NCBI GenBank assembly: GCA_021802045.1
Contig: JAKABB010000019.1
Span: 1 to 37,489, forward strand
Direction: 5' to 3'
From: a bacterium
Lineage (GTDB): Bacteria; Chloroflexota; Dormibacteria; Aeolococcales; Bog-877
Length of the DNA stretch: 37,489 bases
Positions 13,889 through 23,013 of this stretch are shown in pieces. Under the pieces are notes generated by a model. The model did no database searches and was not told where the DNA came from. It saw only the letters and a program-made list of their open reading frames with translations. Every line of letters begins with the position of its first letter. Within the stretch, counting starts at the first letter, position 1. A program made the translations under genes and the position numbers.

Positions 13889-15469
13889 GTGATCGGCCCC
13901 CGGGCCGCGCTGGTCCTCACCGTGGTCGCGGCCGTGGCCGGCGCGCCCCGGCTATCGGGGTGGCTCTACCTCTACCAGCTGGAGGAGTACCTGCCGCGCC
14001 GGCTCCTGCGCACCGTCGACCGGCGCTGGCGGGCGCGGCCGGCCCAGGCGGCGCTCCTGCCCGCGGTGGGGGTGGTCGCCGCCGGGGTGGCCCTTGGGGG
14101 CAGCGCCCTGGCCACCGAGCTGGCGGTGCTGGCGGTGATCGTGGCCCAGCTGGTCACCTGGCGCTCTCCGGCCCGGCGCGGCGAGCTCCGCTGGACCGCC
14201 CGGGCCCGGCGGCTGGCGGCGGTGGCGGGGCTGCTGGCCGTGGGGCTGCTCTGGCTCGGCATCCGCGCCGGCAGCCTGGGGGCGGTGGTGGTGGGGCTGG
14301 CCGACCCGGTGGTGGTGCTGGCGCTGGTGGTGGCCACCGCCATCCTGGCCCCGGCCGAGGCCCGCCGCCGGCGCGGCTTCATGGCCGCCGCCGCCGCCCG
14401 CGTGGAGGCTGTCCGCCCGGTGGTGGTGGGCATCACCGGCAGCTACGGCAAGACCAGCACCAAGGGCTACCTGGCGGCGCTGCTGGACCCCGGCGACGGC
14501 TCGGTCTTCGTCACCCCCGCCAGCTACAACACCACCCTCGGCGTCTGCCGGGCGATCAACGAGGGGCTCACCCCCCAGCACCGCTTCGCCATCGTCGAGA
14601 TGGGCGCCTACCGCCCGGGCGAGATCGCCGAGATCTGTCGCTTCACCGGTCCCCGGCACGGGATCGTCACCGCGGTGGGGATCATGCACCTGGAGCGCTT
14701 CGGCTCCCGGGCGGCGATCGCGGCCGCCAAGGCCGAGCTCTTCGACGCCCTGCCCTCCGAGGGGGTGGCGGTCATGCCGGCCGCGGTGAACGAGCGGGCG
14801 ACCCTGCTGCGGGCCTGCCGGGCGGCTACCATCCTGGTCGGGTCCCCCGAGGGGGCCTGGTGGGCCGAGTCGGTCGAGGTCGACGCCGAGGGGACCCGCT
14901 TCACCCTGCGCGGGCCCCGGCGGGTGCGCCAGGCCGTCCGCTGCCGCCTCTTCGGCCGTCACGCCCTCACCAACCTGCTCTGCGCCATCGCCGTCGCCCA
15001 CCGCTGCGGGGTCAGCCCCCAGCAGCTGCGGGTGCGCGCCGCCCGGCTGCGACCGGCCCCCCACCGGCTGGAGGTCTCCACCGTGGGCGGGATCACCATC
15101 GTCGACGACGCCTACAATGCGAACCCCGACGGGGCCGCCGACGCCCTGGAGGTGCTGGGCCGGCTGCCCGGGGAGCGCCGGGTCCTGGTGACGCCGGGCT
15201 TCATCGAGTTGGGATCAGAGGAGCCACGCTGGATGGAGGAGTTCGGGCGGCGGGCGGCGGAGGTCTGCAGCCACGTCATCCTGGTCGGCCCCCGCCACAC
15301 CGCCCCGCTGCGGGCCGGGCTCGAGGCCGCCGGATTCGGCTCGGAGCGGATCACGGTTGTCGCCAGCCTGGCCGCCGCCCAGTCGGTCCTGCCGGCGGTG
15401 GCGGGGCCCGGGAGCGTGGTCCTCTTCGAGAACGACCTGCCCGACCAGTACGCCGAGGGCGGCGCGTGA
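13889..15469 (+). CDS. murF: MurF-type Mur ligase with an N-terminal membrane domain
   Basis: About 526 residues. The first 150 or so are membrane segments (AALVLTVVAAVAGAP, AALLPAVGVVAAGVALGG, LLAVGLLWLGI, VVVLALVVATAILAP) and replace the UDP-sugar-binding domain 1 of standard MurF. The ligase follows: ATP loop VVGITGSYGKTSTKGYL with K188, NTTLGVCRAINEGL, VEMGAYRPGEIAEICR, the HLERFGSRAAIAAAKAELF segment, and the MurF-specific IVDDAYNANPDGAADALEVL. MurF adds D-Ala-D-Ala to the UDP-MurNAc tripeptide. The adjoining Ddl makes that dipeptide, supporting the assignment. With no normal domain 1, the acceptor could instead be a lipid-linked or otherwise different muropeptide. The GTG start at 13889 follows the hydrolase stop by 22 bases. 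Confidence 0.82.
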   Translation: MIGPRAALVLTVVAAVAGAPRLSGWLYLYQLEEYLPRRLLRTVDRRWRARPAQAALLPAVGVVAAGVALGGSALATELAVLAVIVAQLVTWRSPARRGELRWTARARRLAAVAGLLAVGLLWLGIRAGSLGAVVVGLADPVVVLALVVATAILAPAEARRRRGFMAAAAARVEAVRPVVVGITGSYGKTSTKGYLAALLDPGDGSVFVTPASYNTTLGVCRAINEGLTPQHRFAIVEMGAYRPGEIAEICRFTGPRHGIVTAVGIMHLERFGSRAAIAAAKAELFDALPSEGVAVMPAAVNERATLLRACRAATILVGSPEGAWWAESVEVDAEGTRFTLRGPRRVRQAVRCRLFGRHALTNLLCAIAVAHRCGVSPQQLRVRAARLRPAPHRLEVSTVGGITIVDDAYNANPDGAADALEVLGRLPGERRVLVTPGFIELGSEEPRWMEEFGRRAAEVCSHVILVGPRHTAPLRAGLEAAGFGSERITVVASLAAAQSVLPAVAGPGSVVLFENDLPDQYAEGGA

Positions 15470-15479
15470 GGGGCCGGCC

Positions 15480-16670
15480 GTGACCCTGCAGGGCCGGACC
15501 ATCGGGGTGGTCTTCGGCTCCCGCTCCGTGGAGCACGAGATCAGCATCCTCACCGCCTGCCAGCTGATGCCGGTGCTGCGCCAGGCGGGGGCGGCGGTGG
15601 TGCCGCTGTACATCACCAAGCGCGGGCGCTGGCTGACCCGCCCCGACTTCGACCAGGTGGCCGCCTTCCGGGACCGGCTGCCCGAGGACGGGGACCCGGT
15701 GCTGCTGGACCTCGCCGCCGGGCGCTGGTCGGCGGGCGGCGGGTCGCTGCTGCGCCGGCCGCGCCCGCTGTCCCTCGACGCGCTCTTCCCCTGCACCCAC
15801 GGCGCCGATGGCGAGGACGGGACCCTGGCCGGCCTGGCGGCCCTGGCTCGCACGCCGCTGGTGGGGTGCGGCCCGCTGGCGGCGGCGCTGGCGATGGACA
15901 AGTGGCAGTGCAAGCGGGTCCTGGCGGCGGCAGGGCTGCCGGTGGTCCCCGGCCGCCTGCTGCGCCGCAGCGGCGACGACCCCGCCGATGGGGCGCTGCA
16001 GCCGGCAGCCGCCGCCGCCGCCGCCGAGCTGGGCTTCCCGCTGGTGGTCAAGCCCAACAGTGGCGGCTCCAGTGTCGGGGTCAGCCGGGTCGAGGGCCCC
16101 GAGGAGCTGGCGGCGGCGGTGGCGGTGGCCGCCACCTACGACGCCTGCGTGCTCCTGGAGCCGGCCGTGCCGGACGCGGTCGATCTCAACTGCGCCGTCA
16201 AGGCCCGGCCCCCGCGGGCCTCCACGGTGGAGCGGCCGCTGGGGGCCGCCTCCCTCCTCTCCTACGCCGACAAGTACGTGACCGGGGGCAAGCTGGGCGG
16301 CAAGGAGGCCGCGGTGGAGGGCATGAAGCAGGCCCGCCGCGAGCTGCCGGCCCAGATCCCGGCGGCGCTGCGGGCCCGGGTCCAGGAGCTGGCGGTGGCC
16401 GCCTATGAGGCCCTGGGGTGCCAGGGGGCGATCCGGGTGGACTTCCTCATGAGTGGGGAGACGGGGGCCGACCTGGTGGTCAACGAACTGAACCCGATCC
16501 CCGGATCCCTGGCCTTCTACCTCTGGGAGGCGACGGGCGTCCCCTTCGCCGCCCTGGTGGAGGAGCTGGTCACGGACGCCCTGGCCCCGGGCCCGGCGGT
16601 GGAGCGGTCGCTGCCCGGCAACCTCCTGGGGCCGGGGGCCCTGCTGCCCAAGGGGCCGGCGGCCGGCTGA
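15480..16670 (+). CDS. ddl: D-alanine--D-alanine ligase family protein
   Basis: The 396-residue ATP-grasp enzyme shows the Ddl signatures in order: GVVFGSRSVEHEISILTA (catalytic Glu), CTHGADGEDGTLAG, GCGPLAAALAMDKWQCKRVL, LVVKPNSGGSSVGVSRV, SYADKYVTGG, IRVDFLM, and the metal/substrate loop NELNPIPGSLAFYLWEA. Ddl joins two D-alanines for the MurF step. Two points differ from textbook Ddl: the last loop reads NPIPGS rather than NTxPG, and the omega-loop region (GGKEAAVEGMKQARRELPA) is long, so the second substrate may not be D-Ala. The GTG start lies ten bases after the murF stop. The gene ends 15 bases from the convergent yvcK stop. Confidence 0.88.
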   Translation: MTLQGRTIGVVFGSRSVEHEISILTACQLMPVLRQAGAAVVPLYITKRGRWLTRPDFDQVAAFRDRLPEDGDPVLLDLAAGRWSAGGGSLLRRPRPLSLDALFPCTHGADGEDGTLAGLAALARTPLVGCGPLAAALAMDKWQCKRVLAAAGLPVVPGRLLRRSGDDPADGALQPAAAAAAAELGFPLVVKPNSGGSSVGVSRVEGPEELAAAVAVAATYDACVLLEPAVPDAVDLNCAVKARPPRASTVERPLGAASLLSYADKYVTGGKLGGKEAAVEGMKQARRELPAQIPAALRARVQELAVAAYEALGCQGAIRVDFLMSGETGADLVVNELNPIPGSLAFYLWEATGVPFAALVEELVTDALAPGPAVERSLPGNLLGPGALLPKGPAAG

Positions 16671-16685
16671 ACCTCCGGACCGCGC

Positions 16686-17972
16686 TCACTGGCCCCAGAC
16701 GCGGGTCATGAGGATGCGGGCCAACTTGTCGGGGTCGTGGTGGGAGCTGAGCCGGGCGTTGACGACGTCGGCCAGGATGTAGCGGGTGGAGTTGCCTCGG
16801 GCCTGCACCGCCCGCAGGTCGCAGGACACGCGCCGGACCCCGGCCTCCTGGGCCGAGGGGGGGAGGCGGACGCCGAAGTTGCTGTTGGCGACCACGTAGT
16901 CGAACAACCCCATCCCCACGTGCTGCTCCAGCACCTCCAGGTGGTCGTGGAGCTGGAAGCCGGTGGTCTCCCCGGGCTGGGTGGCGACGTTGCAGACGTA
17001 GACCTTGATCGCCGGCGAGCGCCTCAGGGCCTCCACCATGCCGTCCACCAGCAGGTTGGGCAGGATGCTGGTGAACAGGCTGCCGGGGCCGATGATCACC
17101 ATCTCGGCGTTGACCAGGGCCAGCTCGGCCTCCGGGTTGAGGGGGGGCCGCTCGGGGACCAGGAAGACCCGCCCGATCGGTCCCCGAGCGGTGGGGACGC
17201 TGGACTCGCCCACCAGCAGCTCCTCGCCGGCGACGGCGCACAGGGTGACGTTCTGGAGGGTGGAGGGGACGATCTGCCCGCGGACCGCCAGGACCCGGCC
17301 CGATTCCCGCAGGGCGCGCTCGAAGTCGCCGGTGATCGCCCCCATGGCGGTGATGAAGAGGTTGCCGAAGGAGTGCCCCCGCAGGGAGCCCTCGGTGAAG
17401 CGGTACTGGAAGAGCTCGGTCATGAGGGGCTCGACGTCGGCCAGCGCCGTCAGGCACTGGCGGAAGTCCCCGGGCGGGAGGACCTGGTACTCGTCCCGCA
17501 GCCGCCCCGAGCTGCCGCCGTCGTCGGCCACGGTCACCAGGGCGGTGATGTTGCCGGTGTGCCGCTTCAGTCCGCGCAGGAGGGTGGAGAGGCCGGTCCC
17601 GCCGCCGATGGCCACCACCCGCGGGCCCTTCCCCAGCCGGCGGAAGTCGTAGAGGCGCTCGATCAGGGTCTTGTCGCCCCCGGGGACGAAGGGGCTGAGC
17701 AGCGACCGTCCCAGGCGGACCAGCCCCAGGCTGAGGGCCGTCAGCCCCACCGCCGCGAACAGCAGCGCCCGCACCCAGCGGGGGAGGAACTGGAGGGTCA
17801 GGCCGTAGGTGAAGGCCGGCAGGCGGGCGTGGAGGTAGAACTCCCGCAGGGCATAGCTGATCCCGAGCCCGACACAGGCGATGCCGAGCATGGTCAGGCC
17901 CACCCAGCGCTTCACGTGCAGGCCGGGGACCAGCCAACGGGTCACGGTCGGTCCGAGCCGCGGGCGCCGCAT
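16686..17972 (-). CDS. yvcK: YvcK/CofD-like protein with two N-terminal membrane helices
   Basis: About 428 residues. The core begins KGPRVVAIGGGTGLSTLLRG, continues with VTVADDGGSSGRLRDEYQVL, the PPGDFRQCLTAL block and NAEMVIIGPGSLFTSILPNL, all hallmarks of the YvcK (gluconeogenesis factor) branch of the CofD fold, which binds UDP-sugars and tunes wall growth on gluconeogenic carbon. Two helices precede it (WVGLTMLGIACVGLGISYAL and WVRALLFAAVGLTALSLGLV), so it is tethered to the membrane, unlike Bacillus YvcK. The usual partners rapZ and whiA are absent; instead it converges on murF-ddl. ATG 17972 is chosen as start because TACGAT (17988-17983) lies ten bases before it, while ATG 17984 overlaps that hexamer. 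Confidence 0.9.
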   Translation of the reverse strand: MRRPRLGPTVTRWLVPGLHVKRWVGLTMLGIACVGLGISYALREFYLHARLPAFTYGLTLQFLPRWVRALLFAAVGLTALSLGLVRLGRSLLSPFVPGGDKTLIERLYDFRRLGKGPRVVAIGGGTGLSTLLRGLKRHTGNITALVTVADDGGSSGRLRDEYQVLPPGDFRQCLTALADVEPLMTELFQYRFTEGSLRGHSFGNLFITAMGAITGDFERALRESGRVLAVRGQIVPSTLQNVTLCAVAGEELLVGESSVPTARGPIGRVFLVPERPPLNPEAELALVNAEMVIIGPGSLFTSILPNLLVDGMVEALRRSPAIKVYVCNVATQPGETTGFQLHDHLEVLEQHVGMGLFDYVVANSNFGVRLPPSAQEAGVRRVSCDLRAVQARGNSTRYILADVVNARLSSHHDPDKLARILMTRVWGQ

Positions 17973-17982
17973 GAACGAGGGC

Positions 17983-17988
17983 ATCGTA
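17983..17988 (-). promoter_or_regulatory. -10 element (TACGAT) for yvcK
   Basis: The minus-strand hexamer TACGAT predicts +1 near 17976, four bases before ATG 17972. It overlaps the alternative ATG at 17984, which argues against that start. There is no Shine-Dalgarno. Confidence 0.45.
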
Positions 17989-18040
17989 GCACCGGGCCCG
18001 GACTCCGTCGCCCGCTCCCCGGCGTGCGAGGCGCCCCCCC

Positions 18041-18046
18041 TATACT
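18041..18046 (+). promoter_or_regulatory. -10 element (TATACT) for bcaT
   Basis: TATACT predicts a transcript start near 18053 and a leader of about 53 bases, which contains the GGAGGTG Shine-Dalgarno of the aminotransferase gene. On the other strand the same bases read TATAGG, so a weak divergent start toward yvcK cannot be excluded. Confidence 0.5.
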
Positions 18047-18105
18047 CGTCCGGGCTGCCGCCCACCGGGCCGTTCGCTCCCGGGGCGGCCCGTGGAGGTG
18101 CGTGG

Positions 18106-19089
18106 ATGGCCGTCCAGCCGGGGGCGCGGCAGCGCGGGGTCTCAGCCGAGGAGGCGATCGCCGACTACGACCAGGCCCGCGCGACCGTCTACTTCGACGG
18201 CGAGTTCCGCGACTACCAGCAGTGCCGGATCGGCCCCATGACCCACGCCCTCCACTACGGCACCGGGTGCTTCGAGGGGATCCGCGGCTACTGGAGCGAG
18301 GCCCAGGGGGCGGTGCTCCTCTTCCGGGTCCCCGAGCACTACCAGCGCCTGCAGCAGTCGGCGCACGTGCTGCGGATGGACCTGCCCCACACCCTGGACC
18401 AGCTGACCGCGCTCACCGTCGAGCTCTGCCGGCGCAACCGCTTCCGCAGCGACGTCTACGTGCGGCCCCTGGTCTACAAGGGGGGCGAGGAGGTGGGGGT
18501 GCGCCTGCAGGGGATCCGCGACAGCTTCCTCATCTACGCGGAGCCGTTCGGGGCCTACGTCGACATCGAGCGGGGCCTGCGCTGCATGGTCTCCAGCTGG
18601 CGCCGCATCGAGGACACCATGGCCCCGGCCCGGGCCAAGATCACCGGCAGCTACATCAACGCCGCCCTGGCCAAGAGCGAGGCCCTGGAGCGCGGCTTCG
18701 ACGAGGCGATCCTGCTGACCGCCGCCGGCCGGGTGGCCGAGGGCAGCGCCGAGAACCTGTTCCTGGTCCGCCGCGGGACCCTGATCACCCCCGCCGTCTC
18801 CGAGAGCATCCTGGAGGGGATCACCCGGGCCACCCTGCTGCAGCTGTGGACCGAGGACCTGGGGCTGCCGGCGGTCGAGCGTCCGGTGGACCGCTCCGAG
18901 CTGTACGTCGCCGACGAGGTGTTCCTCTGCGGCACCGGGGCCCAGCTCTCACCGGTGGTGGAGGTCGACGGTCGCCGGGTCGGCACCGGCCGGGTGGGCC
19001 CCTTCAGTGCCCGCCTGCAGCAGCTCTACTTCGACGTGGTCCGGGGCGCGGTGCCGAAGTACGAGGAGTGGTGCACGCCGGTCCGCTGA
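18106..19089 (+). CDS. ilvE: Branched-chain amino acid aminotransferase (class IV)
   Basis: The 327-residue protein is a fold-type-IV PLP enzyme: the start VYFDGEFRDYQQCRIGPMTH, HYGTGCFEGIRGYW, YVRPLVYKGGEEVGV, the Schiff-base K178 in ARAKITGSYINAALAKSEA, DEAILLTAAGRVAEGSAENL, and ESILEGITRATLLQL. The CFEGIRGYW signature and length point to BCAT rather than D-amino-acid transaminase or aminodeoxychorismate lyase. It exchanges amino groups between Val, Leu or Ile and 2-oxoglutarate. GGAGGTG lies five bases before the ATG. The coding 3' end overlaps the convergent glycerate kinase by 86 bases. Confidence 0.92.
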   Translation: MAVQPGARQRGVSAEEAIADYDQARATVYFDGEFRDYQQCRIGPMTHALHYGTGCFEGIRGYWSEAQGAVLLFRVPEHYQRLQQSAHVLRMDLPHTLDQLTALTVELCRRNRFRSDVYVRPLVYKGGEEVGVRLQGIRDSFLIYAEPFGAYVDIERGLRCMVSSWRRIEDTMAPARAKITGSYINAALAKSEALERGFDEAILLTAAGRVAEGSAENLFLVRRGTLITPAVSESILEGITRATLLQLWTEDLGLPAVERPVDRSELYVADEVFLCGTGAQLSPVVEVDGRRVGTGRVGPFSARLQQLYFDVVRGAVPKYEEWCTPVR

Positions 19090-20254
19090 GCCGGTCCCCC
19101 TGATCGAGGAGGCGGCAGGCGCGGGCCGCGGCCCGGCGCAGGGCCGCCGGGGTCTCCCGCCGGGCCGCCGCCAGCGACTGCGGCCCGTCCCCCAGCACCA
19201 GGCAGGCCCCCCCCAGGTCGGCCAGGGCGCGCTCCGCCGCCGGCTCCACCGCCCCCGCCAGCAGCACCCGCGGCACCCCCGCGGCGGCCGCCCGGCGCAT
19301 GACCTCCAGCGGAGCCTTCCCGCGCAGGCTCTGGGCGTCGAACCGGCCCTCGCCGGTCAGGGCCACCCGGGCCCCGCGCAGGGCGGCGTCGATCTCGGTG
19401 AGGTCGGCGACCAGGGCGGCGCCCGGCACCAGCCGGCCTCCGCAGAACGCATGCAGCCCGAAGGCCGACCCCCCGGCGGCCCCCATCCCCGGGGCGCCCC
19501 CGCCGCCGACCCCAAGGTCTCGGGCCACCACCCGGGCCAGCCGCGCCAGCCCGGCGGCCAGGGCTCGGACGGTGGCCGGATCGGCGCCCTTCTGGGGGGC
19601 GAAGACGGCGGCCGCACCGTGCCGGCCGAGGAGCGGGGTGTCGACATCGCAGGCGACCAGGACCTCGACCGCGGCCAGCCCGGGGTGGCGCTGGTCGGCG
19701 TCGATGCCGGCCAGGCGGCGGAGGGCGCCGCCCCCGGGCGGCAGCGCGCGGCCGCGGGCGTCGAGGAGTCGATACCCGAGGGCGGTCGCCAGCCCGGCGC
19801 CGCCGTCCGTGGAAGCGCTGCCGCCGACACCGACCAGGATGCGCCGGGCGCCCTGGTCCAGGGCGCGGGCGATGAGCTCCCCCAGGCCGGTGGTGCTGGC
19901 CCGCGCCGCGGTCGTGGGGGTGGGGCGGCCCACCAGCCGCAGCCCGGACGCCGTCGCCAGCTCGATGGCCACCGTCCCGCGGTGGCGCCCGCCCAGCCAG
20001 GCCATGGCCCCGATGGCCGGGCGCCCCAGGGGCCCCTGGACCCGGTGGCGCTGGCCGCGGCCGCCGGTGGCCCGGCGGAGCACCTCCGCGAAGCCGTCGC
20101 CCCCGTCCGCCATCGGGGCCAGGCGGACCGGCGCCGCCGGCCAGACGTCGGCCACGCCCCGGGCGATGGCGCGCGCGGCCTCCAGGGCGCTGCAGGTGCC
20201 CTTGAAGGCGTTGGGGGCGATGACCACCGGGCTGGCCCCGGTCCTGGGCCGCAT
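19004..20254 (-). CDS. Glycerate 2-kinase (GarK/GlxK family)
   Basis: The 416-residue protein starts VVIAPNAFKGTCSALEAARA and continues APMADGGDGFAEVLRRATGG, ELATASGLRLV, GVGGSASTDGGAGLATALGY, VACDVDTPLLG, VFAPQKGAD and ALTGEGRFDAQSL, the ordered signatures of bacterial glycerate kinases. These phosphorylate glycerate to 2-phosphoglycerate, feeding photorespiratory-type or glucarate/glyoxylate carbon into glycolysis. The family core ends near RACRLLDQGD (about 19105). A further 30-residue tail is encoded antisense to the end of the aminotransferase gene, suggesting that an earlier stop was lost. ATG 20254 has GACGAT seven bases upstream. Confidence 0.9.
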   Translation of the reverse strand: MRPRTGASPVVIAPNAFKGTCSALEAARAIARGVADVWPAAPVRLAPMADGGDGFAEVLRRATGGRGQRHRVQGPLGRPAIGAMAWLGGRHRGTVAIELATASGLRLVGRPTPTTAARASTTGLGELIARALDQGARRILVGVGGSASTDGGAGLATALGYRLLDARGRALPPGGGALRRLAGIDADQRHPGLAAVEVLVACDVDTPLLGRHGAAAVFAPQKGADPATVRALAAGLARLARVVARDLGVGGGGAPGMGAAGGSAFGLHAFCGGRLVPGAALVADLTEIDAALRGARVALTGEGRFDAQSLRGKAPLEVMRRAAAAGVPRVLLAGAVEPAAERALADLGGACLVLGDGPQSLAAARRETPAALRRAAARACRLLDQGDRLSGPACTTPRTSAPRPGPRRSRAAAGGH

Positions 20255-20328
20255 GCCGGCGATCGTCCCACGTCGCGGCCGCCCCGGGTGGGGGCGCTCC
20301 GGTCGACCTGCCTGCGCGGGGAGGCGTG

Positions 20329-20334
20329 TACAGT
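20329..20334 (+). promoter_or_regulatory. -10 element (TACAGT) for the sensor kinase-regulator operon
   Basis: TACAGT in a GC-rich gap predicts +1 near 20341, 51 bases before the ATG at 20392. It lies inside the longer possible reading frame that begins at 20326, which argues for the later start. Confidence 0.4.
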
Positions 20335-20391
20335 GGGCTGGCGAGCGCCAGTTCGGCCACAGCCGGCCGCAGGTGGGATGACGGGCTAGGG

Positions 20392-23013
20392 ATGGGAGGC
20401 CAAGGACCCCAGCGACCGGTCAGGGCGATGCGGGGGCCCGGCGGCCCCACCGCCTGGGGGCGGCGGGGCTGGCACCGGCTGGGGATCCGGCGACGCCTGC
20501 TCCTGGTGCTGCTGGCCGTGTCGGTGGTGCCCCTGGTCGGGTTCAGCGTGGCCAGCCTGGCGGCCCTGGAGGTGTTGAACGGCCATGCCCGGACCCAGGC
20601 CGGCCAGGCGCTGCTGGCCAGCCAGGACGCTCACGTCTCCCAGCTGGTGAGCGAGCGCGCCAGCATCGTCAACGGGGAGCTCGGCGCCATCCAGGACGAG
20701 CTGGAGCTGCTGCGCCAGCAGGTGGCCACCGCCCTCGTGGCCCCGGTGCCGGTCGGGGTGGCGGCCGGGCCCCGGACCGTCCTCTTCGACAGCGCCCGGG
20801 GGGCCGCCACCCGGGCCAGCGGCACCGTCGCCCGCCTGGCGGCCGTCGCCGGCCCCATGAACCTGGTGACCCAACTGCACACCGAGGTGGCCGAGGTCTG
20901 GGTCCGGGTGGTGGATGCCGGGGTGCTGCAGATCGCCCCCCCCGATGTCGTCACGCGGGCCCAGCGGAGCCAGTTCGAGCAGCTGCTGCCGTCCGCCGCC
21001 ATCTATCGGACCGCCGTGGAGCGCCAGTCGCTGGCCCTGGCCCCGCACAGCGTCTGGCGCAGCCTGGCCAGCAGCGTCGACCGCTCCGCCTTCTGGACCC
21101 GCGTCTATCAGAACCCCCTGGCCGGGGGGCCCACGGTGACCGTGGTCGCCCCGGGGAGCACCGCCCGCGGCGAGAGCTTCCTGGTCGGGGCCAACATCAC
21201 GGTCCCCAGCCTGATCCAGAACTTCCTCTCCAGCCCCCCGGCCGGGACCCACGGGAGCTTCGCGTTCCTGTTGAGCAGCGATGGCCGGCTGCTCAGCGTC
21301 GGCCACGGGGGCACCCGGCTCCTAGGGCTCCCCCGGGGCTGGCACGGCGCGACCCCAGCGGTCCTGACCAGCCATCGGCCGGGACTGCGGGAGATGGTGG
21401 CGGCCATGGCCCGGGGCATGCCCGGCCGGGCCACGGTCCACTTCGCCGGTCGGCCCTTCAGCGTCTTCTACAGCCCCCTGCCGACGAGCCAGTGGTCCCT
21501 GGCGGTGGCGGTGCCGGCCAACGCCCTGCAGGCCAGCGTCCTGGGCCTCTCCTCGCAGATCACGGCCGGGATCACCGGCATCCTGGCGGTCATGGTGCCC
21601 GCCGCCCTGGCCCTGACCGCGCTGGTGCTGATCGCGGCCCAGCTGCTCGCCAAGCGACTCATCCGGCCCCTGGAGGCCCTCACGGCGGCCTCGGGCCGGA
21701 TCGCTGGCGGGGACCTGGAGACGCCGGTGGCCGGCGGCACCGACAGCGATGAGATCGGGGCCCTGGAGCGGGCCCTGGAACGGATGCGCCGCCGGCTCTC
21801 GCTCCAGCGCACCACGATCGAGGCCGGTCGTCGGGAGCTGGAGGCCCGGGTGGAGGCGCGCACCCGCGAGCTCCAGCAGCGCACGGACGAGGTCGGGCTC
21901 CTGTACGCGCTGACCAGCGAGCTGGGCCGCTCGCTGGTGGTGGGCGAGGTGGCCGCGGCCGCCAGCGAGCAGCTGCGGGACCTCCTCGGGCTGCGCGGAG
22001 CGTTCGTCTACCTGCTGGACCCTCTGGACCGGCCGCCCGGGCGCCTGGTGGGCCGGGCCGTGACCGAGGACCATCCGGACCCGCTGCCGTCGGACGCCGC
22101 CCTGGGCGCGCTGGCGCGCCCGCGCGTCCACCCGGTGGAGGCCGGGGAACGGTTCGTCATCGTGCCCCTGATCTCGGGTGGGAGGACCCTGGGGAACCTG
22201 CTCCTGGAGCGCCGGGAGCCGGGCCCGACCTCCGAGCGGCAGCTGGGGCTCCTGCGCATTGTCGGCGGCCAGCTGGGGCTGGCCCTGCGCAACGCGCAGC
22301 TCTTTGCCGACAGCCAGGAGCTGGCCACCATCAACGAGCGCAACCGCCTGGCCCGGGAGATCCACGACACCCTGGCCCAGGGGCTGGCCGGCATCGTCAT
22401 CCAGCTGCAGGGGGCGGAGGGGTGGCTGACTCAGGACCCCAGCCGCAGCCGGGAGGCCCTGCGTCAGGCGATCGACCTGGCCCGCGCCAATCTGAACGAC
22501 GCCCGGCGGTCGGTGTGGGACCTGCGCCCCTCGGCCCTGCAGCGGGCCGGGCTCACCGGCGCGATCCGGGACGAGCTCGCACGGGTGCGCCTGCGCACCG
22601 GGAAGCGCGCGTCCCTGCGCACCGCCAACCTGCGCCAGCTGCGGCTGCCAGCCGCGGTCGAGGTCTCCCTCTTCCGGGTGGCCCAGGAGGCGATCTCCAA
22701 CGCCGCTCGCCATTCGGGGGCCGGCCAGATCACGGTCACCCTGGCGGTGGAGGGGCCGGAGGTGGTGATGACCGTCCAGGATGACGGCCGGGGGTTCGAC
22801 CCTGACGCCCCGTCCGCGCCCCGCTCCTTCGGCCTGACCTCCATGGCCGAGCGGATCCAGGGCGCCGGGGGCCGCCTGCGCATCGAGAGCGCCCCCCAGC
22901 GGGGCACGGTGGTGACGGCCCGGGCGCCCCGGCTGGCCTCGGGCCCCGAGGCCGTCCCCGCCGAGCGCGCGGCGGGCGAGCCGGCTCCCGGGGCGAGCGT
23001 GGGGCCGCGGTGA
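20392..23013 (+). CDS. Cache-like/HAMP/GAF sensor histidine kinase (HisKA_3, NarL-type system)
   Basis: About 873 residues. A first helix ([20 protein letters not shown], near residues 34-58) and a second ([20 protein letters not shown], near 390-412) bracket about 330 external residues, the size of a double-Cache sensor. A HAMP domain follows, then a coiled coil ([20 protein letters not shown]), a GAF domain (residues roughly 515-640), and a HisKA_3 box [20 protein letters not shown] with H658. The HATPase has [13 protein letters not shown] and DDGRGFDPD. It should autophosphorylate and pass phosphate to the NarL-type regulator, whose GTG overlaps this stop (GTGA). The signal is unknown; the position just before the peptide transporter operon is suggestive only. 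Confidence 0.9.
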   Translation: MGGQGPQRPVRAMRGPGGPTAWGRRGWHRLGIRRRLLLVLLAVSVVPLVGFSVASLAALEVLNGHARTQAGQALLASQDAHVSQLVSERASIVNGELGAIQDELELLRQQVATALVAPVPVGVAAGPRTVLFDSARGAATRASGTVARLAAVAGPMNLVTQLHTEVAEVWVRVVDAGVLQIAPPDVVTRAQRSQFEQLLPSAAIYRTAVERQSLALAPHSVWRSLASSVDRSAFWTRVYQNPLAGGPTVTVVAPGSTARGESFLVGANITVPSLIQNFLSSPPAGTHGSFAFLLSSDGRLLSVGHGGTRLLGLPRGWHGATPAVLTSHRPGLREMVAAMARGMPGRATVHFAGRPFSVFYSPLPTSQWSLAVAVPANALQASVLGLSSQITAGITGILAVMVPAALALTALVLIAAQLLAKRLIRPLEALTAASGRIAGGDLETPVAGGTDSDEIGALERALERMRRRLSLQRTTIEAGRRELEARVEARTRELQQRTDEVGLLYALTSELGRSLVVGEVAAAASEQLRDLLGLRGAFVYLLDPLDRPPGRLVGRAVTEDHPDPLPSDAALGALARPRVHPVEAGERFVIVPLISGGRTLGNLLLERREPGPTSERQLGLLRIVGGQLGLALRNAQLFADSQELATINERNRLAREIHDTLAQGLAGIVIQLQGAEGWLTQDPSRSREALRQAIDLARANLNDARRSVWDLRPSALQRAGLTGAIRDELARVRLRTGKRASLRTANLRQLRLPAAVEVSLFRVAQEAISNAARHSGAGQITVTLAVEGPEVVMTVQDDGRGFDPDAPSAPRSFGLTSMAERIQGAGGRLRIESAPQRGTVVTARAPRLASGPEAVPAERAAGEPAPGASVGPR

